Shown here: positions 1 through 6,752 of the stretch, in pieces
How the letters are laid out: each line of letters opens with the position of its first letter
Numbering within the stretch: position 1 is the stretch's first letter
NCBI GenBank assembly: GCA_009923455.1
Contig: RFTL01000005.1
Coordinates: forward strand, 1 to 46,590
From: Actinomycetota bacterium
GTDB taxonomy: Bacteria > Actinomycetota > Actinomycetes > Actinomycetales > Microbacteriaceae
Direction of reading: 5' to 3'
DNA: 46,590 nt
Made by a program: the position numbers and the translations under genes
The notes under the pieces: generated by a model
Seen by the model: the letters and a program-made list of their open reading frames with translations, nothing else
What the model was told of the DNA's origin: nothing
Databases searched by the model: none

Positions 1-16
1 CGAAATTTGTAGAATC

Positions 17-49
17 TGCTAAGCTGTAGTTATCCAGCCAAAGAGCTGG
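17..49 (+). promoter_or_regulatory. cassette 1 promoter (extended -10 TGCTAAGCT) and leader hairpin CCAGC/GCTGG
   Basis: TGC-TAAGCT shared with other cassettes; CCAGC 34-38 / GCTGG 45-49. Confidence 0.6.
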
Positions 50-65
50 CAAAGGGAGGAACAAA

Positions 66-209
66 ATGTCACACTTCGTAACCATTTCTTCAGTCTGCGG
101 AGATAAGCAAACTGAAATTGACCTTTTTGATTTAGAGGAAAATCCGTTTGGAGCAGTCTGTTGCGAGCGTTGCCGAATGATGTTAGAAATCCTTGAAGGG
201 GGAAACTAA
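66..209 (+). CDS. 47-aa small protein with CxxC (CCERCRMM); first cassette, start-stop overlap (TAATG) with next ORF; absent from the ORF track because of its size
   Basis: ATG preceded by AAAGGGAGGAACAAA; open to TAA 207-209; downstream of cassette promoter 17-25. Confidence 0.65.
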   Translation: MSHFVTISSVCGDKQTEIDLFDLEENPFGAVCCERCRMMLEILEGGN

Positions 210-532
210 TGCGTATTGCGAACCACAAAATAGATTCAATGATTCGTGAGCTAGTGCCGTTCACTAACTACAACGCCACAATTACAGCGAGAATTGTTGA
301 TAGGGGTTCTTGGCAAGAGTATGAGATTATTCATTGGAGAACCAAGATTCTTAGTTACAAGCTGGACACTAACCAAATTTTGTCCCTAGAGGTTGGCTAC
401 ATTAGCCAGACCACTAGTTCTTTAGTTGGCAGGATTCTTCGTAACTTGCCAAGGCGTGCGGTGGAAGAATACTTGCCCTACATTGTTCGCAAAGATGACA
501 TGAGGCGAGTCCGCTCAATGCTGAGAATGTAA
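209..532 (+). CDS. hypothetical protein, 107 aa
   Basis: ORF overlaps the preceding stop by 1 nt; GAAGGGGG SD; terminator 550-571 follows. Confidence 0.7.
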   Translation: MRIANHKIDSMIRELVPFTNYNATITARIVDRGSWQEYEIIHWRTKILSYKLDTNQILSLEVGYISQTTSSLVGRILRNLPRRAVEEYLPYIVRKDDMRRVRSMLRM

Positions 533-549
533 GTTCCATAAAAAGTTAG

Positions 550-571
550 CCCTTCGGAAAATTCCGAGGGG
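550..571 (+). terminator. intrinsic terminator, cassette 1
   Basis: CCCTTCGGaaaattCCGAGGGG followed by TTTTCTTTTT. Confidence 0.7.
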
Positions 572-615
572 TTTTCTTTTTGTGCGGGTTCGTTCAAAAT
601 TTTGTTACCCGTGCC

Positions 616-637
616 TGTATTTATTTTTTGTGTAATC
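616..637 (+). repeat. 16-bp box copy 1 (TGTATTTATTTTTTGT, here extended to TGTATTTATTTTTTGTGTAATC)
   Basis: exact repeat; same 22-mer at 1219-1240 and 2530-2551. Confidence 0.9.
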
Positions 638-663
638 TCTAAAAACTTTTTTGCCGAATCAAC

Positions 664-716
664 TTGCGTAAAATTCAAAGTCTGCTAAGCTGGTGGAACC
701 AGCCCAAGGTGGGCTG
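664..716 (+). promoter_or_regulatory. cassette 2 promoter TTGCGT/TGCTAAGCT plus three-arm inverted-repeat leader
   Basis: TAAGCT 686-691; AGCTGGT 688-694 / ACCAGCC 698-704 / GGGCTG 711-716. Confidence 0.65.
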
Positions 717-735
717 AAAGTCCAAGGGGGACAAA

Positions 736-1140
736 ATGACCAAGGCAGTTACCACAGCAACAAAGGGCAACCAGATTTTCTCGACCCTAGGTTACGGCAA
801 GACTCACGCCGTCATCGAGGCTGTTCGTGTTGCCAAGGTTCGCGCTGAGGCAGAGCGCGACTTGGCTGCTATTGAGCGCCTTGAGCTTAGGCTTCAGGGT
901 GACTACTACCAAAATCTTCCAGCTCAGGACTTTTCTTTGGTCTATGCGGAACTTTCTGCGTCTGCTCACGACCAAATCAAGCGCGGGAAGAAACTGCTCG
1001 CATCTATCGAGGGTATGGCTGACACCGACCTATTCTGGAGCGTTGCTTCTTGGCACGGAAGCTTCGAGAACGCTGAGCGTAAAGCTCGCCAAATCGGGCT
1101 TGGTCGTTCCCCATTCGTTGAGATTATCGAAGTGGACTAA
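736..1140 (+). CDS. hypothetical protein, 134 aa
   Basis: ORF with AAGGGGGACAAA upstream and cassette promoter at 683-691. Confidence 0.75.
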   Translation: MTKAVTTATKGNQIFSTLGYGKTHAVIEAVRVAKVRAEAERDLAAIERLELRLQGDYYQNLPAQDFSLVYAELSASAHDQIKRGKKLLASIEGMADTDLFWSVASWHGSFENAERKARQIGLGRSPFVEIIEVD

Positions 1141-1218
1141 TCAGCTCAGCTCAGCTCAGCTCAGCTTGCCGAGCAACTTTTTGTGCGGTTTGATTCAAAA
1201 ATTTTTGTCGCCTATGTG

Positions 1219-1240
1219 TGTATTTATTTTTTGTGTAATC
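1219..1240 (+). repeat. 16-bp box copy 2 (22-bp extended form)
   Basis: exact repeat. Confidence 0.9.
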
Positions 1241-1261
1241 CCTAAAAACTTCTTGGTTATT

Positions 1262-1303
1262 TTGCTTTTTGTCTGTGAAGTCTGCTAAGCTGGTCTTACC
1301 AGC
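1262..1303 (+). promoter_or_regulatory. cassette 3 promoter TTGCTT-18-TAAGCT plus inverted repeat
   Basis: TAAGCT 1286-1291; GCTGGT/ACCAGC. Confidence 0.6.
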
Positions 1304-1334
1304 CGAAAGGTTAGGTTCACGAAAAGGGGCAGAA

Positions 1335-1679
1335 ATGTCAGTAGCAGTTCAGCAGACCACCGAGGTCGCTAAGGGTTCAAAGCTAGTTGTTGAGCAGGTT
1401 CGTCAGCTAGTCGAAGTTCGTGCGGAGATTGCCCGCCTAGAGAAGTTGAAGGTGGCACTTACCGAAGAAGTCGAAAAGGCTTTTGGAGTGGACAAGACTT
1501 CCAAGACCTCTAAGGCAACCACGCTAACCCACAATGGTATCGAGTTCGCTCGCTACGATTGGAGAAGCCGTAAAGGGATTGACGAGGACAAGCTCGCCAA
1601 AGACTTCCCAGAAGCCTACGAAGCTTGCTTCAAGGCAGACAAGACAATCTTCGGTGTGATTGTGTCGCTGTTCAAGTAA
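1335..1679 (+). CDS. hypothetical small phage protein (coiled-coil N-terminus); start moved to internal ATG
   Basis: ATG 1335 preceded by GAAAAGGGGCAGAA and downstream of promoter 1286-1291; the ORF-track start 1269 lies upstream of the promoter. Confidence 0.7.
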   Translation: MSVAVQQTTEVAKGSKLVVEQVRQLVEVRAEIARLEKLKVALTEEVEKAFGVDKTSKTSKATTLTHNGIEFARYDWRSRKGIDEDKLAKDFPEAYEACFKADKTIFGVIVSLFK

Positions 1680-1693
1680 GCGGAAGCGAGAAG

Positions 1694-1717
1694 CCCCTAG
1701 CCAGAAATGGTTAGGGG
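1694..1717 (+). terminator. intrinsic terminator, cassette 3
   Basis: CCCCTAGCCagaaatGGTTAGGGG + TTTTTT. Confidence 0.75.
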
Positions 1718-1781
1718 TTTTTTCGTTTCGTGAAAAGTTTTTGAAACCGGTTTTTTCGCCGGCTATTTTTTGTTTGTCGGC

Positions 1782-1797
1782 TGTATTTATTTTTTGT
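1782..1797 (+). repeat. 16-bp box copy 3
   Basis: exact TGTATTTATTTTTTGT. Confidence 0.9.
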
Positions 1798-1827
1798 TTA
1801 TCTTCCGAGAAAAGTTTGCCGTTGGTG

Positions 1828-1879
1828 TTGAAATTGTCAGAGGGTTTTGCTAAGCTGGAAGTGTCCAGCAGGGAGCTGG
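1828..1879 (+). promoter_or_regulatory. cassette 4 promoter TTGAAA-17-TAAGCT plus three-arm leader
   Basis: TAAGCT 1851-1856; GCTGGA/TCCAGC/GCTGG. Confidence 0.65.
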
Positions 1880-1895
1880 GGAAAAGGGGTTTCAA

Positions 1896-2090
1896 ATGTT
1901 AGATGTAGTAGTCATTCAAGAAGCTACTTGGTTCGGTAAGACCACCAAGCTTGAATCCAAGGTTAGCCTGAGTGCCGAGAGCTTGGCACGCCACATTGAG
2001 TTCCTAAAGCTTTCAGTAGATGCCAAAGAGCTGAACTGGTTCATCGTCAATGATGCCGAGGGCAACCTGATAGACGCTTACAGGAGCTAG
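1896..2090 (+). CDS. hypothetical protein, 64 aa
   Basis: ORF after cassette promoter/leader 1851-1879 with GGGGAAAAGGGG SD; terminator 2105-2122 follows. Confidence 0.7.
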   Translation: MLDVVVIQEATWFGKTTKLESKVSLSAESLARHIEFLKLSVDAKELNWFIVNDAEGNLIDAYRS

Positions 2091-2104
2091 GAGTCAAAGA
2101 ATTG

Positions 2105-2122
2105 CCCTCCCTTCGGGGAGGG
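2105..2122 (+). terminator. intrinsic terminator, cassette 4
   Basis: CCCTCCcttcggGGAGGG + TTTATTTTTTT. Confidence 0.7.
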
Positions 2123-2157
2123 TTTATTTTTTTCTGCCGATTATCTCGATGAATACC

Positions 2158-2173
2158 TGTATTTATTTTTTGT
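2158..2173 (+). repeat. 16-bp box copy 4
   Basis: exact TGTATTTATTTTTTGT. Confidence 0.9.
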
Positions 2174-2203
2174 CTATCTTGCCGACACGATTCGCAAAAA
2201 GAT

Positions 2204-2255
2204 TTCGCATTTGTCGGAGTTTCGTGCTAAGCTGATTACATCAGCAGAAAGCTGA
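2204..2255 (+). promoter_or_regulatory. cassette 5 promoter plus three-arm leader
   Basis: TAAGCT 2228-2233; GCTGA/TCAGC/GCTGA. Confidence 0.6.
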
Positions 2256-2281
2256 GTAACTAAGAAAAGGGAGAAAAGAAG

Positions 2282-2452
2282 ATGGCAACCATCAGCACCG
2301 TTGAGCAGTGGGAAGCACTAGTAGGACGCCAGAGCAGGGAAGAATACATCGCTGTCCTAGAAGAAGAGCTTGAGCTATTCAAGTCGCTAGGAATGGAAAA
2401 GTCAGTAGCAGTTATCAGTGCCGTGCTTGAGAAGGAAAGAGCTTCTAACTAA
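2282..2452 (+). CDS. 56-aa hypothetical acidic protein (MATISTVEQWEALVGRQSREEYIAVLEEEL...), below ORF-track cutoff
   Basis: ATG 2282 after AAAAGGGAGAAAAGA; stop TAA 2450-2452; terminator 2467-2485 follows; cassette promoter 2228-2233. Confidence 0.7.
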   Translation: MATISTVEQWEALVGRQSREEYIAVLEEELELFKSLGMEKSVAVISAVLEKERASN

Positions 2453-2466
2453 GACACCAAGAAAAG

Positions 2467-2485
2467 CCCCCGCCAAGTGCGGGGG
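2467..2485 (+). terminator. intrinsic terminator, cassette 5
   Basis: CCCCCGCcaagtGCGGGGG + TTTTTT. Confidence 0.8.
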
Positions 2486-2529
2486 TTTTTTGCTTTGCCG
2501 AATTAGGCACAGATTTTTTGATTTCTTTG

Positions 2530-2551
2530 TGTATTTATTTTTTGTGTAATC
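2530..2551 (+). repeat. 16-bp box copy 5 (22-bp extended form)
   Basis: exact repeat. Confidence 0.9.
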
Positions 2552-2575
2552 TCCAACTACGAATCTGTGGGCTAC

Positions 2576-2631
2576 TTGACACTTGCCGTAACTTCCTGCT
2601 AAGCTAACTTTAGTTAGCCAAGGGGGCTGAC
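2576..2631 (+). promoter_or_regulatory. cassette 6 promoter TTGACA-18-TAAGCT plus three-arm leader
   Basis: TAAGCT 2600-2605; GCTAAC/GTTAGC/GCTGAC. Confidence 0.7.
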
Positions 2632-2646
2632 AAGAAGGGGGTCGAA

Positions 2647-2838
2647 ATGACCGAGAGCACCACCGCTTGGGACTTGTCCCAGCTTTCCGAGGAAGAGCTT
2701 TCCTCACTCATGAGCAATGTATGGGCATCGCTCAATCCCCGCCCAGTGGAGCTACTAGGGCTAGTCATCCAAGAGCGTGTCCGTAGACACGCCCTAGAGT
2801 GCCAGAACCTAGACTGCGGATTCTCCCCGCTCTACTGA
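2647..2838 (+). CDS. hypothetical protein, 63 aa
   Basis: ORF after cassette promoter 2600-2605; AAGGGGGTCGAA SD; terminator 2852-2869. Confidence 0.7.
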   Translation: MTESTTAWDLSQLSEEELSSLMSNVWASLNPRPVELLGLVIQERVRRHALECQNLDCGFSPLY

Positions 2839-2851
2839 GCAACCAAGATTG

Positions 2852-2869
2852 CCCCCGCTTCGGCGGGGG
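2852..2869 (+). terminator. intrinsic terminator, cassette 6
   Basis: CCCCCGCttcgGCGGGGG + TTTTTC. Confidence 0.8.
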
Positions 2870-2912
2870 TTTTTCTTTGCCGACACGCCCAAAAAAAATG
2901 TTGCCGATTGAC

Positions 2913-2964
2913 TTGACAATTCTTTGGTGTCCATGCTAAGCTGATTACATCAGCAAAGAGCTGA
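2913..2964 (+). promoter_or_regulatory. cassette 7 promoter TTGACA-18-TAAGCT plus three-arm leader
   Basis: TAAGCT 2937-2942; GCTGA/TCAGC/GCTGA. Confidence 0.7.
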
Positions 2965-2981
2965 AGAAAGAAAAGGGAAAA

Positions 2982-3215
2982 ATGAACACTTACAAACTAA
3001 CTTATGTTGTCAATGGAATCTTTGAATCCGAGACTATGGAGCGTTGGTTCTCAAGCAAGAGAGACGCTTACGCTTGGGCTAGTGACTACCTAGTGAGCGG
3101 ATACTACCCAGCTTCGATTGAGAAGTTCAAGGGTGAAGGCAACTACACCAATGGCAAGAGCGTGAGCTTTCCGATGTTGGCAGTAAAGCACTTCTTCAAG
3201 GGCGGTATGTTCTAA
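2982..3215 (+). CDS. hypothetical protein, 77 aa
   Basis: ORF after promoter TTGACA(2913)-18-TAAGCT(2937); terminator 3232-3253. Confidence 0.7.
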   Translation: MNTYKLTYVVNGIFESETMERWFSSKRDAYAWASDYLVSGYYPASIEKFKGEGNYTNGKSVSFPMLAVKHFFKGGMF

Positions 3216-3231
3216 GCCACCACGCACTAAA

Positions 3232-3253
3232 CCCTTCGCAATTCTGCGGGGGG
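3232..3253 (+). terminator. intrinsic terminator, cassette 7
   Basis: CCCTTCGCAattcTGCGGGGGG + TTTTTTG. Confidence 0.7.
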
Positions 3254-3293
3254 TTTTTTGTTTTTGCCGGTGATAATTTTTTTTCGGTTTTGG

Positions 3294-3309
3294 TGTATTT
3301 ATTTTTTGT
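3294..3309 (+). repeat. 16-bp box copy 6
   Basis: exact TGTATTTATTTTTTGT. Confidence 0.9.
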
Positions 3310-3339
3310 GTCCCGCCTAACTACCAGACCAGGGGCGAT

Positions 3340-3391
3340 TTGCTTTTTGCGGGGAATCCTGCTAGACTACTTATGTAGTCATTCCGACTAC
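3340..3391 (+). promoter_or_regulatory. cassette 8 promoter TTGCTT-17-TAGACT plus three-arm leader
   Basis: TAGACT 3363-3368; GACTAC/GTAGTC/GACTAC. Confidence 0.65.
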
Positions 3392-3418
3392 GACTTGGTA
3401 ACTAAATAGGGGATTCTC

Positions 3419-3754
3419 ATGGAGAACACAAACATGGTCGTTCAGACTTATCTACACCACACCTTCACTATCGGTGACGGGGACTTTACTGATGTTGTTT
3501 GTCAGGATTGTGCGGAGAAGTTTGCGAAGGAGCGGGGACTTGAATGGCGGGGCGGACACGCTTACGATTCATTCACCGAACCACTTGAAGGTTCTGATGC
3601 TCACGCTCAGGACGAACCGACTTGGGCATTAGGGGAAAGTGACTACCCCTACTCATGTTGCGGATACTACCTTCAAACTAACTTCACCCGTGAAGGGGAG
3701 CAGAACTTGAAGTCTGAGTATCCGAAGTGGGTTCAGGAGCTTTACCGCTACTGA
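3419..3754 (+). CDS. hypothetical Cys/His-containing protein, 111 aa
   Basis: ORF after cassette promoter 3363-3368; perfect-stem terminator 3765-3790. Confidence 0.7.
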   Translation: MENTNMVVQTYLHHTFTIGDGDFTDVVCQDCAEKFAKERGLEWRGGHAYDSFTEPLEGSDAHAQDEPTWALGESDYPYSCCGYYLQTNFTREGEQNLKSEYPKWVQELYRY

Positions 3755-3764
3755 TTCAGGATTG

Positions 3765-3790
3765 AACCCTTGGGCTAACCCCCAAGGGTT
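3765..3790 (+). terminator. intrinsic terminator, cassette 8
   Basis: AACCCTTGGG/CCCAAGGGTT perfect 10-bp stem + TTTT. Confidence 0.8.
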
Positions 3791-3823
3791 TTTTCTTACC
3801 CGAAAGTTTTTTGTGCGACACGC

Positions 3824-3879
3824 TTGACAAACTTTGCGGGGGCGTGCTAAGCTAGCTTCAGCTAGCCAAGGGGGCTAGC
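3824..3879 (+). promoter_or_regulatory. cassette 9 promoter TTGACA-18-TAAGCT plus three-arm leader
   Basis: TAAGCT 3848-3853; GCTAGC x3. Confidence 0.7.
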
Positions 3880-3901
3880 AAAAGAACTAAAGGGGTTCAA
3901 A

Positions 3902-4099
3902 ATGTTCGATGTTACTTTCACCACCGCCGACCTAGCTCAGCTCACTATTCCTCAGCTGGACGCCGTGCTTGACTACTGCGACCAGCTTGAATGGGAGCTG
4001 GGCATTGACTTGCGAGAGACTATCGCTGAAGTCAAGCTGGCTAAGGAGAACATCATGGAGCTGGCATGGAGCGACACCAGCTCAAGAATCTGGGCATAA
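3902..4099 (+). CDS. hypothetical protein, 65 aa
   Basis: ORF after promoter TTGACA(3824)-18-TAAGCT(3848); terminator 4113-4137. Confidence 0.7.
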   Translation: MFDVTFTTADLAQLTIPQLDAVLDYCDQLEWELGIDLRETIAEVKLAKENIMELAWSDTSSRIWA

Positions 4100-4112
4100 C
4101 CCGAACCGAAGC

Positions 4113-4137
4113 AACCCCGCCCCAAGTGGGCGGGGTT
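4113..4137 (+). terminator. intrinsic terminator, cassette 9
   Basis: AACCCCGCCC/GGGCGGGGTT + CTTTTTTG. Confidence 0.8.
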
Positions 4138-4170
4138 CTTTTTTGTCTGCGGGTTTTGTTGGAAGACTAT

Positions 4171-4186
4171 ACAAAAAATAAATACA
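4171..4186 (-). repeat. 16-bp box copy 7, inverted (ACAAAAAATAAATACA)
   Basis: exact reverse complement. Confidence 0.9.
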
Positions 4187-4223
4187 GATACCGAAAGAAC
4201 AAACACGCCGACAACTTCACTTG

Positions 4224-4282
4224 TTGCTTTTTGTCGGGGGTGTCTGTTATGCTGGCATAGCCAGCTCCAAGGGGGGGCTGGC
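4224..4282 (+). promoter_or_regulatory. cassette 10 promoter TTGCTT-18-TATGCT plus three-arm leader
   Basis: TATGCT 4248-4253; GCTGGC/GCCAGC/GCTGGC. Confidence 0.65.
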
Positions 4283-4296
4283 AGAAGGGTTACAAA

Positions 4297-4749
4297 ATGT
4301 TCCAGCCAGCCACCGAGCGTCAGATTTCTTACATCACCGCTCTACAGACCCGTGCGGGTATTCCTGCGGGTGTTCCTACTTCGCTTACCACTAGCGAAGC
4401 TTCAGCTCTAATCCAAAAGCTCAAGGGTGAAGTCACCCCCGTTGCTTTTACTACTCCAGCTCCGCTAGTTGCCGAAGGTGTTTACCGCCGTTCTGCCGAT
4501 GGTGCGATGTTCCGTGTCCAGACTTCCCGTGATTCTGGCAACCGCTACGCCAAGCTATTGCTAGTAGGTGGTGGTTGGGGTTACGAGAAGGGGGCTATCT
4601 ACACCCTAAAAGCCGATGAGCGACTAAGTGTCGCCGAGCTATCCGCTTGGGGGCTTACTACGGGTGTTTGTGCTATCTGCGGTAAGTTGCTATCCACCGC
4701 CGAAAGTGTGGCTAGGGGCATTGGTCCTGTATGTGCTAGCCGTTACTAA
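4297..4749 (+). CDS. zinc-ribbon protein resembling DUF6011 (CAICGKLLSTAESVARGIGPVCASRY)
   Basis: C-terminal CxxC...GIGPxC motif; ORF after cassette promoter 4248-4253. Confidence 0.75.
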   Translation: MFQPATERQISYITALQTRAGIPAGVPTSLTTSEASALIQKLKGEVTPVAFTTPAPLVAEGVYRRSADGAMFRVQTSRDSGNRYAKLLLVGGGWGYEKGAIYTLKADERLSVAELSAWGLTTGVCAICGKLLSTAESVARGIGPVCASRY

Positions 4750-4764
4750 TACGGCTAGCTCTAG

Positions 4765-4788
4765 CCCCCTAGGTGTTTGCCTAGGGGG
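4765..4788 (+). terminator. intrinsic terminator, cassette 10
   Basis: CCCCCTAGGtgtttgCCTAGGGGG; downstream TTTACCTTTTTT. Confidence 0.7.
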
Positions 4789-4799
4789 TTTACCTTTTT

Positions 4800-5500
4800 T
4801 GCGGTTGCGGTATCGCCCGACACTGACACTTAGCCAATGCGGGTAATACAGACACGGGCAATAACCCGCCAGCTAATTTTCGCCTTAGCCAGCGGGTTAG
4901 GTTAGTTGTTGTTCTTGTCTGCCCTAGGTGCTAGGGGTTGCCCGCCAGCGGGTATCTCTGGCTAGGTATGCCCTAGCTGAATCTATGCGGTAAGCCCTAA
5001 AACGCCCTAGAATCCGTTTTGACGGGTTTTAGGGTATTGCCTAGGTGATTACACCTAGAAACTACTATCACCCCGCCAGAACCCCCGCTGAAGCTTAGCT
5101 AGCTATCACTAGACCACTAGATAATTAGCTAGACCTAGAACCTAGACCTAAACCTAGACCTAACACTTAGACCCCCCCTATAGACCCCCTAGCCAAAGTT
5201 TCTACTCTTGATTAGTGTTTTACAAAAAATAAATACATAGAAATTTAATACTAGAAAAAAATTTCATACTTTTTAGTAAAGCCCCTCTTGACTTAGGAAA
5301 CAAATTGGACACAGGTCTCACATAACCGCTGCCCTCTCACCCGTCAAAAGCAGTTGACGTTAAGGTACTAAATCCGCCTCTCCGTACACCCCCCCTCCTC
5401 TTTCCAAAATTCCCCCTACCCCCCTTCTTTTTTCGCCCCTAAAAATTTGGAAAAAATTTTTAAAAAAATATTCGTCCCACTCTTACCCGATTTCATGCCC
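4800..5500. other. noncoding junction: CTAG-rich, then polypyrimidine and AT-rich tracts; possible genome end, origin or packaging region
   Basis: no credible ORF; dense CTAG/CCTAGA; CCCCCCCTCC and CCCCCTACCCCCC runs; TTGGAAAAAATTTTTAAAAAAATATT. Confidence 0.4.
5222..5237 (-). repeat. 16-bp box copy 8, inverted, inside the noncoding region
   Basis: exact reverse complement. Confidence 0.9.
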
Positions 5501-5513
5501 TAAAATAGAACCC

Positions 5514-6005
5514 ATGTCTCGACGATCAGCACGTGGACAGCAGCTTCCTCCCCAAGAGGTTGAGCTACTGAACACCCTCCAGGGAGAACAGCTCTATGAG
5601 CGCATCGCTGCGCTATACAACGCAGGCTGGCCGCTTCAGGCCATGGGAGATGCGCTCTCACCAAAGCACCCAAGATCTACCATCCGCGTTTGGGTTCAAC
5701 GCGCCAAGGGCCTCAACACAATAGACGCCCCTATTCCAACACCTAAAGCAGCCACCGCGCTGTCAAAGAAAGTGAAATCGAATTCTCCAGGGATCCCTCA
5801 GGACACCCTTGAGATTATCCAGGAACTCGCGCCACTAGCGCGGAGGTTCCGGAGCCGTATGGCAACCACGGCAGCACAGGCTGTGGCCAATGACCGTCTC
5901 ACAGGGATCTGCATCACCCTTTACCAGAGTGGCGTCTCCATCAAGGAGCTAGCTGAGGCGGCGGGAGTTACCTATCGAGCTATGTATAAGAGGATCAAAC
6001 TCTAG
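5514..6005 (+). CDS. phage helix-turn-helix protein with two HTH-like segments (possible small terminase or regulator)
   Basis: C-terminal VSIKELAEAAGVTYRAMYKRIKL HTH; -10-like TAAAAT 5501-5506 immediately upstream. Confidence 0.7.
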   Translation: MSRRSARGQQLPPQEVELLNTLQGEQLYERIAALYNAGWPLQAMGDALSPKHPRSTIRVWVQRAKGLNTIDAPIPTPKAATALSKKVKSNSPGIPQDTLEIIQELAPLARRFRSRMATTAAQAVANDRLTGICITLYQSGVSIKELAEAAGVTYRAMYKRIKL

Positions 6006-6092
6006 TTCGATTTGACAAGTAATAGACGCCCCTATTAATCTGTCTCAAACAACTAAATAAGACCAAGTACTAACGCAAGGAAAGGTAGGTCG

Positions 6093-6737
6093 ATGTTAGC
6101 AAACACCAAACACACAAAAGATAGGATGGTTTTCTCCATCCTTTCTACGCTACTGTTCGTAAGCGCGTCCAGCGCAATTTACGACACATCCCCTGCAACT
6201 GCAGGGAACCGGATCCAGGAGACTCAAGTAGTCACCTACGCGGTCCCAGCAGCACCAACTAATCTGATTGATAACCTAGAAGTTTTCGAAAAGCTAAACA
6301 CGAAGATCGACAGCCTCAAGGAAACCATCACAGAGAAGAACCAAGCGCTCACTGATTTGAGAGAGACGTACGTTTCGATTGATCAGGCGCTCATCCACCT
6401 GAAGTCATACGTTGGGAAATCCCCATACGGCTTCGGAGAAACCCCCGCCCGATGGGATTGCTCGGGCCTAACCCTCTGGTTCTACGAGAAGTATAGAGGC
6501 ATCACACTCCCCCACTCGGCTACAGCCCAGATGCGCGGAGGAGAAATCGTAGACGCCCCTATTCCAGGAGACATCGTAGCCTTTAGCTACCCGAACTCCT
6601 CCGGAGCATTCCATGTGGGAATCTATGTTGGAAGCGACATGTTCATCCACTCCAAGAACCCTAGCGCCGACACAGTTCTAGAAACTGTCTCCGGTTTTGC
6701 TAAGAATAATATCAAGGTTGCATATATCCGCTACTAG
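6093..6737 (+). CDS. secreted NlpC/P60-family cell-wall hydrolase (probable endolysin)
   Basis: RWDCSGLTLWFYEKY (Cys), AFHVGIYVG (His), N-terminal hydrophobic segment, coiled coil. Confidence 0.85.
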   Translation: MLANTKHTKDRMVFSILSTLLFVSASSAIYDTSPATAGNRIQETQVVTYAVPAAPTNLIDNLEVFEKLNTKIDSLKETITEKNQALTDLRETYVSIDQALIHLKSYVGKSPYGFGETPARWDCSGLTLWFYEKYRGITLPHSATAQMRGGEIVDAPIPGDIVAFSYPNSSGAFHVGIYVGSDMFIHSKNPSADTVLETVSGFAKNNIKVAYIRY

Positions 6738-6752
6738 TGTTATGCTAGTGCC

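Noticed and set aside
1-4300. CRISPR array interpretation of the repeated elements
   Set aside because: Repeats are promoters/leaders and a box separated by several hundred bp of coding DNA; no short regular spacers and no cas genes.
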